A DNA stretch of 11,758 nt, from contig CADBMA010000115.1 of the NCBI GenBank assembly GCA_902795665.1, forward strand, positions 1-11,758. The letters are read 5' to 3'. Each line of letters opens with the position of its first letter. The stretch's first letter is position 1. A model generated the notes under the pieces. That model searched no databases. It was not told the DNA's origin and saw only the letters and a program-made list of their open reading frames with translations. The stretch is from an uncultured Rhodospirillales bacterium. GTDB lineage: Bacteria > Pseudomonadota > Alphaproteobacteria > RF32 > CAG-239. Position numbers and translations under genes: made by a program. Below are positions 7,817 to 11,758 of this stretch, piece by piece.

Positions 7817-7868
7817 TAAAATTTTCCTCATATAAAACAGTGTTTGCAATACAATGATACTTAGCGTA

Positions 7869-7898
7869 ATTTTAATCTGTTGTCCAAATATAAGTCAA
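7869..7898 (-). promoter_or_regulatory. Putative sigma-70 promoter of the autotransporter
   Basis: On the minus strand, TTGACT (7898-7893, five of six matches to TTGACA) is followed after 18 nt by TAAAAT (7874-7869, five of six matches to TATAAT). Transcription would start near 7862, giving a leader of about 46 nt that includes the GAGGA ribosome binding site before the ATG at 7816. The surrounding DNA is very AT-rich, so chance matches are possible. Confidence 0.45.
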
Positions 7899-7990
7899 TA
7901 AGAAACAAATTTTTACAAAAAGAAATTATGCAGCAAATAGTTATATCGTTAGTTTCTCTAAAACATCTTGTTGTTTTTGTATGATATTTT

Positions 7991-8015
7991 TTCAAAAGTA
8001 TTTTTTAAAATACTT
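7991..8015 (-). terminator. Weak AT-rich hairpin after the cpoB-tilS-ftsH operon
   Basis: An inverted repeat pairs AAGTATTTT (7996-8004) with AAAATACTT (8007-8015), just past the TAA at 8022. The minus strand then continues with TTTTGAAAAAAT. The stem is almost all A-T and the loop is very short, so it is a poor terminator. It is the only candidate between this operon and the autotransporter promoter. Confidence 0.3.
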
Positions 8016-8021
8016 AAAAAT

Positions 8022-8240
8022 TTATTTATTTTTTTCTCTTTCTAAAACAAAGATAAAAGCCTCGCGCGAGAAAAACAGCATGGTGCGGCGATGTTCGCGT
8101 TCCATAGTTTTTACTTCCCAGCCCTCCAAAGCCATCATATTTAGTTCGCGGCTCATTTTTAGGGGATCGACTTTACCGTTACTGAGAAATACACTGGTAA
8201 AAATCGGCTCTTTATAAATGAATATTTTATACTCTTTCAT
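8022..8240 (-). CDS. Small DUF4177-like protein translationally coupled to ftsH
   Basis: The 72-residue product begins MKEYKIFIYK. It carries an LNMMALEGWEV segment at about 33-43 and a closing aromatic strand (FFSREAFIFVLERE), matching the pattern of DUF4177-type small proteins (LNxLAxEGWEL, then a final strand). Their function is unknown. It is charged, has no signal peptide or membrane segment and should be cytoplasmic. The start is the ATG at 8240. GGAGG sits 7 nt before it, inside the last two sense codons of ftsH (Glu-Val), and the ftsH TGA lies only 2 nt ahead. The GTG at 8246 would give a 4-nt overlap, but it directly abuts the Shine-Dalgarno and is less likely. Ribosomes finishing ftsH can therefore restart here. 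In many proteobacteria folP or glmM follows ftsH, so this neighbour is unexpected. A role tied to FtsH is inference only. Confidence 0.75.
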   Translation of the reverse strand: MKEYKIFIYKEPIFTSVFLSNGKVDPLKMSRELNMMALEGWEVKTMEREHRRTMLFFSREAFIFVLEREKNK

Positions 8241-8242
8241 TA

Positions 8243-10117
8243 TCACACCTCCGGAACAGAGCTTTTGGTTCGTTTTTCTTCGGCAACAGGAGAATCTTTT
8301 GCCTTAGAAATCATCTCCCCTTTCAATACAGCCTTAATTTCATCGCCGCTCAAAGTCTCATATTCCATCAAAGCCTGCGCCAGTTTTTCCCAGTCTTCAT
8401 TCTTTTCATGCAATATTTTCAAGGCTTTTTCATGCGCCTCCGAAACCAAAGTCTTAATCTCAGAGTCAATCAACTTTGCCGTTTCTTCGCTCATGTTCTT
8501 ATTTTGCGTAACCGATTTGCCCAAAAAAACTTCTTCCGAATTATCAACATACAAAATCGGTCCGAGCTTGTCGCTCATTCCCCATTCCGTAACCATGGCG
8601 CGTGCCAATTTGGTCGCAGCAGCAATATCCGACGAAGCCCCGCTGGTAACCTTGTCATAACCGAACTTAATTTCTTCTGCCGCACGTCCGCCCATGGTAA
8701 TCACCAAGCGCGAAAGCATTTTTGCCCGCGAATAAGAATATTGGTCTTTCTCCGGCAACTGTTGCACCATTCCCAAAGCCCTGCCTCTCGGAATGATTGT
8801 TGCCTTATGGATTGGGTCTGTTTCCGGCACATTAAGCGAACAAATAGCATGACCTGCCTCGTGATAAGCTGTGAGCATTTTTTCTTGTTCATCCATTGCC
8901 ATTGATTTTCGCTCATTACCCATCATTACTTTATCTTTGGCATCATCAAAGTCCTTAGATGTAACTTTGCGCTTATTTTTGCGTGCCGCGAGTAATGCTG
9001 CCTCATTGACCAAATTGGCCAAATCTGCACCAGAAAAACCAGGGGTGCCGCGAGCTATAACCGCCAAATTGACATCTTTTGCCAAAGGCACTTTTCTAAC
9101 ATGCACTTTCAAAATTTCTTCTCTTCCGTGCAAATCAGGATTGCTGACCACAACCTGTCTATCAAAACGCCCTGGCCGCAACAACGCCGGATCCAAAACA
9201 TCTGGACGATTCGTCGCCGCAATCAAAATCACGTTTTCATTCTCGTCAAAACCGTCCATCTCCACCAAAAGCTGGTTGAGAGTTTGTTCACGCTCGTCAT
9301 TGCCGCCGCCAAGACCGGCGCCGCGATGACGTCCGACCGCATCAATTTCATCAATAAACAGCAAACACGGAGAATTGCGCTTTGCCTGCGCGAACATATC
9401 CCTAACGCGCGAAGCTCCGACACCGACAAACATCTCCACAAAATCCGAACCCGAAATTGAAAAGAACGGCACATCAGCCTCACCGGCAACAGCCTTTGCC
9501 AGCAAGGTTTTACCTGTTCCCGGAGGGCCAACCAATAAGACACCCTTGGGAATTTTTCCGCCCAGACGCTGAAATTTGCCAGGATCTTTAAGAAAGTCAA
9601 TAACTTCTTCTAACTCTTGTTTTGATTCATCACAGCCGGCAACATCCGCAAAAGTGACTTTTTTGGTATTTTCAACCAAGCGAGCGCGTGATTTGCCAAA
9701 GCTCATAGCTTTGTTATTACCAGCATTAGCCTGGCGCATAAAAAATACCCAAACGCCAATCAATAAAATCATTGGAAACCACGAAACGAAGACACCCCAA
9801 AAAGTATCTGCAGTATTATCTTCAGGTTTTGCCTCGACCTTAATTCCGGACTTGCGCAGATTTTCAAACATCATCGGATCGTTTGGAGCATAAGTATAAA
9901 ATTTGCGACCGTCAGTGAGAAAACCGTTAATATGCGGACCGGAAATAGATACCGATTCAATGCCTTTAGATTCAACCAAATTCATAAAATCCGAAAATGC
10001 CACGTTGTTATTTCTTCCTGATGCGGAATTTTTCGCTCCGGCTCCCAATAAATTGCTGATTATCGCCAAAACAATTATCGCGGCCACCCAAAACAATAAA
10101 CTTTTTCCTGTCTTCAT
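8243..10117 (-). CDS. ftsH: ATP-dependent membrane zinc metalloprotease FtsH
   Basis: This 624-residue protein is a complete FtsH. It has a first membrane helix at about residues 7-27, a short periplasmic domain at about 28-105 and a second helix at about 107-127. The AAA+ ATPase follows, with Walker A GPPGTGKT at 197-204, pore motif FVG at 230-232, Walker B LLFIDEID at 252-259 and the second region of homology ending RPGRFDR at 314-320. The M41 protease domain has the zinc site HEAGH at 419-423 and the third ligand Asp497 in SGASSDIAAAT. FtsH forms inner-membrane hexamers that extract and degrade misassembled membrane proteins and regulatory proteins. GAGGA lies about 7 nt before the ATG at 10117. 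It lies 55 bp downstream of tilS on the same strand. All catalytic residues are present. The C-terminal tail, EYETLSGDEIKAVLKGE plus a charged end, fits alphaproteobacterial FtsH. Confidence 0.98.
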   Translation of the reverse strand: MKTGKSLLFWVAAIIVLAIISNLLGAGAKNSASGRNNNVAFSDFMNLVESKGIESVSISGPHINGFLTDGRKFYTYAPNDPMMFENLRKSGIKVEAKPEDNTADTFWGVFVSWFPMILLIGVWVFFMRQANAGNNKAMSFGKSRARLVENTKKVTFADVAGCDESKQELEEVIDFLKDPGKFQRLGGKIPKGVLLVGPPGTGKTLLAKAVAGEADVPFFSISGSDFVEMFVGVGASRVRDMFAQAKRNSPCLLFIDEIDAVGRHRGAGLGGGNDEREQTLNQLLVEMDGFDENENVILIAATNRPDVLDPALLRPGRFDRQVVVSNPDLHGREEILKVHVRKVPLAKDVNLAVIARGTPGFSGADLANLVNEAALLAARKNKRKVTSKDFDDAKDKVMMGNERKSMAMDEQEKMLTAYHEAGHAICSLNVPETDPIHKATIIPRGRALGMVQQLPEKDQYSYSRAKMLSRLVITMGGRAAEEIKFGYDKVTSGASSDIAAATKLARAMVTEWGMSDKLGPILYVDNSEEVFLGKSVTQNKNMSEETAKLIDSEIKTLVSEAHEKALKILHEKNEDWEKLAQALMEYETLSGDEIKAVLKGEMISKAKDSPVAEEKRTKSSVPEV

Positions 10118-10172
10118 ATTTTTCCTCTTTTTGACTTAATTTATGACAATATAGCGTTTTTGTTTGCCAAAC

Positions 10173-11279
10173 TCAACTGCTTTGCCATTTTTTCCATAAA
10201 TAAAGTTTTAATTTATAAGGAAGTCCGTTTTTCAAGATTTCCTGATGCTGTTCACTAAATTTGCTCCATTGCGTTTTGCTCAAAACCTCAGAAGTTTTGA
10301 ACTCCGGAATAATCCAGATTTTGTTTTGAAAACGTATAATTTCGCACCCACCCAAAGTGGCGCCGGCAAACTCATCACTGTTCAGCGCGCTCAGCAAGCG
10401 CTTCAGTGACTGATATTCCGGAGAATATTCATTTTTTCCGACATTTTTTATCAATTCCGCGGCTGTACGCATTTTCAACTCGTGATGCAAGGCAGCAAAA
10501 CTGAGCGGACTAAAGCTCCATGCGCAGCCATACCAATTGCGGCAATGATTTTTGATAAAACGCTGAACCTGTATTTCAAAATAATCTCGCGCGTCGCCCA
10601 AAGCCGCAACAGCCGAGCCGATTTTGGCTACGGTGAGTCCTAATTCTTGCTCTAAAAGAGGTAAAATTTTACGGACGCGCACGCGCAAATAATCGTCGCA
10701 TTGATTGGAGGCGTCCTCTCTCCACGCAATATTTTGCGCTGTCAGAAATTGACGCAATTCATCCGGCTCAATATTCAGCAGAGGACGAATGATTTTGATA
10801 CCATCGCGCACGGTAACAAAACTCATTGACGCCAAGCCATCAACTCCGCTGCCTCGCTGCAGCCTGATAAAAAATGTTTCAGCCTGATCATGCAAATGAT
10901 GCGCAGTCATTAAATATGGAAAATTATTTTGGCGGCACCAGTTCAATAATAAATCATATCTTGCTTCTCGGGCTTTAGTTTCAATGCCGCTGAGCAACAG
11001 ATGGTGCTGCCATTCCAAAATATGATGTTCAATACCGCATTTTTGCATCAGGTTTGCAACATACTCTGCTTCTTCTGTGGCTTCTGGCCGCAAATGATGA
11101 TTAACCGTAAGCGCAACAATTTTAAAATTTGCTACACGGGCATAATCATTCATCAGCAAAACCAAGGCTAACGAATCTGCACCTCCGGAAACCGCAACTG
11201 CAACCTTGGAGAGCTCAAGGCTATGATTGCAAACATTTTCATTCAGCGCGCTATTGAAGCGCTGTTGCAGATTGTTCAT
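10173..11279 (-). CDS. tilS: tRNA(Ile)-lysidine synthase TilS
   Basis: The 368-residue cytoplasmic enzyme uses ATP and lysine to turn cytidine-34 of the CAU-anticodon tRNA-Ile into lysidine, so that the tRNA reads AUA as isoleucine. The N-type ATP-pyrophosphatase P-loop SGGADS lies at 31-36. VNHHLRPEA lies near 59-67, AHHLHDQAET at 126-135, RGSGVDGLASM near 142-152, RPLL near 165-168 and W-EDASN near 186-192, followed by an R-RVRK-LP segment. All are typical of TilS. The C-terminal part is diverged. The gene overlaps cpoB by one nucleotide (TAATG), which suggests translational coupling. Its neighbours give the alphaproteobacterial order cpoB-tilS-ftsH. Confidence 0.96.
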   Translation of the reverse strand: MNNLQQRFNSALNENVCNHSLELSKVAVAVSGGADSLALVLLMNDYARVANFKIVALTVNHHLRPEATEEAEYVANLMQKCGIEHHILEWQHHLLLSGIETKAREARYDLLLNWCRQNNFPYLMTAHHLHDQAETFFIRLQRGSGVDGLASMSFVTVRDGIKIIRPLLNIEPDELRQFLTAQNIAWREDASNQCDDYLRVRVRKILPLLEQELGLTVAKIGSAVAALGDARDYFEIQVQRFIKNHCRNWYGCAWSFSPLSFAALHHELKMRTAAELIKNVGKNEYSPEYQSLKRLLSALNSDEFAGATLGGCEIIRFQNKIWIIPEFKTSEVLSKTQWSKFSEQHQEILKNGLPYKLKLYLWKKWQSS

Positions 11280-11758
11280 TATTTGCAGCCTAATTTCTTC
11301 TTTTCGGACGCAGCTTTATCTTTCAACATTTTTTCTGCCTTGGGAAATTCTTTTGCCAGACTCACAAAAGCTGCACAAGCTTCTTTTTTCTTATCCAGAG
11401 CTTGCATTGACATTCCCAATTTCAGCAAACTGTCGGCGGCTTTTGCGTTGCTGCGATATTGCTGATATCCTTTAGCAAAGGCCACGGCGGCCTTGTCATA
11501 TTCTTTGCGGCCATAATAGCTTTCACCAAGCCAATATTGGGCGTTTCCTGCCAGTTTATCATTTGGAAATTTGGTAATTATTTTGTTAAATGATTTTTCG
11601 GCTGTTTCATACTGAGATGCTTTTAGCGCCTCAAGTCCAGACTGATAAATTTCCTGAGGGCTAGACCCTTTAACCGGACTCAAATCATCGCCTTTGCTGA
11701 TGCTGCCGCCGACAATCGACGAGGGTGCTCCTGAAGCTACCGGAGCCGCAAATTTAGG
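11279..11758 (-). CDS. cpoB: Tol-Pal system protein CpoB (YbgF), 5' end outside the window
   Basis: The reading frame stays open from the stop at 11279 to the right edge, so only the C-terminal 159 residues are present. The TTG at 11681-11683 is an internal leucine and not a start. A short Ala/Gly/Ser/Pro linker comes first. The CpoB tetratricopeptide domain follows: QEIYQSGLEALKASQYETAE, then FPNDKLAGNAQYWLGESYYG, then EYDKAAVAFAKGY, and a final LGMSMQALDKKKEACAAF helix pair. The tail is Lys-rich and ends LGCK. CpoB is a periplasmic protein that works with Tol-Pal and cell-wall synthases during outer-membrane constriction. The missing N-terminus should contain the signal peptide and trimerising coiled coil. 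In alphaproteobacteria pal usually lies just upstream, beyond the edge here. The gene overlaps tilS by one nucleotide. Confidence 0.93.
   Translation of the reverse strand, partial: PKFAAPVASGAPSSIVGGSISKGDDLSPVKGSSPQEIYQSGLEALKASQYETAEKSFNKIITKFPNDKLAGNAQYWLGESYYGRKEYDKAAVAFAKGYQQYRSNAKAADSLLKLGMSMQALDKKKEACAAFVSLAKEFPKAEKMLKDKAASEKKKLGCK

Noticed and set aside
8408..9893. Several open frames of 100-165 codons overlapping ftsH on either strand
   Set aside because: They are shadow frames of a highly conserved gene and lack their own start signals or recognisable domains.
10118..10172. Possible separate promoter for ftsH in the gap after tilS (TTGGCA and CATAAA-like boxes)
   Set aside because: The best spacing is 19 nt with a poor -10, and no clear heat-shock-type promoter is visible. 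Not supported enough to list.

Overview
The window looks like part of the chromosome of an AT-rich (low-GC) Gram-negative bacterium, most probably an alphaproteobacterium related to uncultured host- or gut-associated lineages. Three signs support this. The right half carries the cpoB (ybgF) - tilS - ftsH order usual in alphaproteobacteria. An AapJ-type amino-acid binding protein homologue is present. There are several outer-membrane or periplasmic proteins with Sec signals, including a classical autotransporter. Genes end at TAA or TGA and tryptophan is TGG, so the standard bacterial code applies. The placement comes from gene order and protein motifs, not from a marker-gene search.

Layout from left to right. 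(1) 1-98: a rho-independent terminator for a plus-strand gene off the left edge. (2) 99-1546, minus strand: a MlaC/Ttg2D-like periplasmic lipid-binding protein, followed downstream by a cytoplasmic N-formylglutamate-amidohydrolase-like protein. (3) 1547-1604: a short divergent promoter region with a perfect 14-bp palindrome that contains TATAAT on both strands. (4) 1605-2624, plus strand: an AapJ-family solute-binding protein with no transporter genes beside it and with its amino-acid-recognition residues replaced. (5) 2625-2818: two GC-arm hairpin terminators, the second symmetric and usable from both sides. (6) 2819-7816, minus strand: a 1665-residue type Va autotransporter. Its passenger carries about ten GGAI and nineteen FxxN motifs, the signature of chlamydial polymorphic membrane proteins. 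(7) 8022-11758, minus strand: an apparent operon read cpoB (5'-truncated by the window) -> tilS -> ftsH -> a 72-residue DUF4177-like protein. The genes overlap or nearly touch, except for a 55-bp gap before ftsH.

The right-hand operon combines envelope constriction (CpoB with Tol-Pal), tRNA-Ile2 decoding (TilS) and membrane proteolysis (FtsH). The small DUF4177-like gene is the unusual member, because its Shine-Dalgarno lies inside the last codons of ftsH. The left and middle parts are accessory envelope functions: a lipid carrier, an atypical binding protein and a very large surface protein. No mobile element, CRISPR array, tRNA or rRNA was seen. The features most worth following up are the Pmp-like autotransporter, the binding protein with an altered pocket, the ftsH-coupled small protein and the symmetric divergent promoter. 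None amounts to a clearly new multi-gene system from sequence alone.
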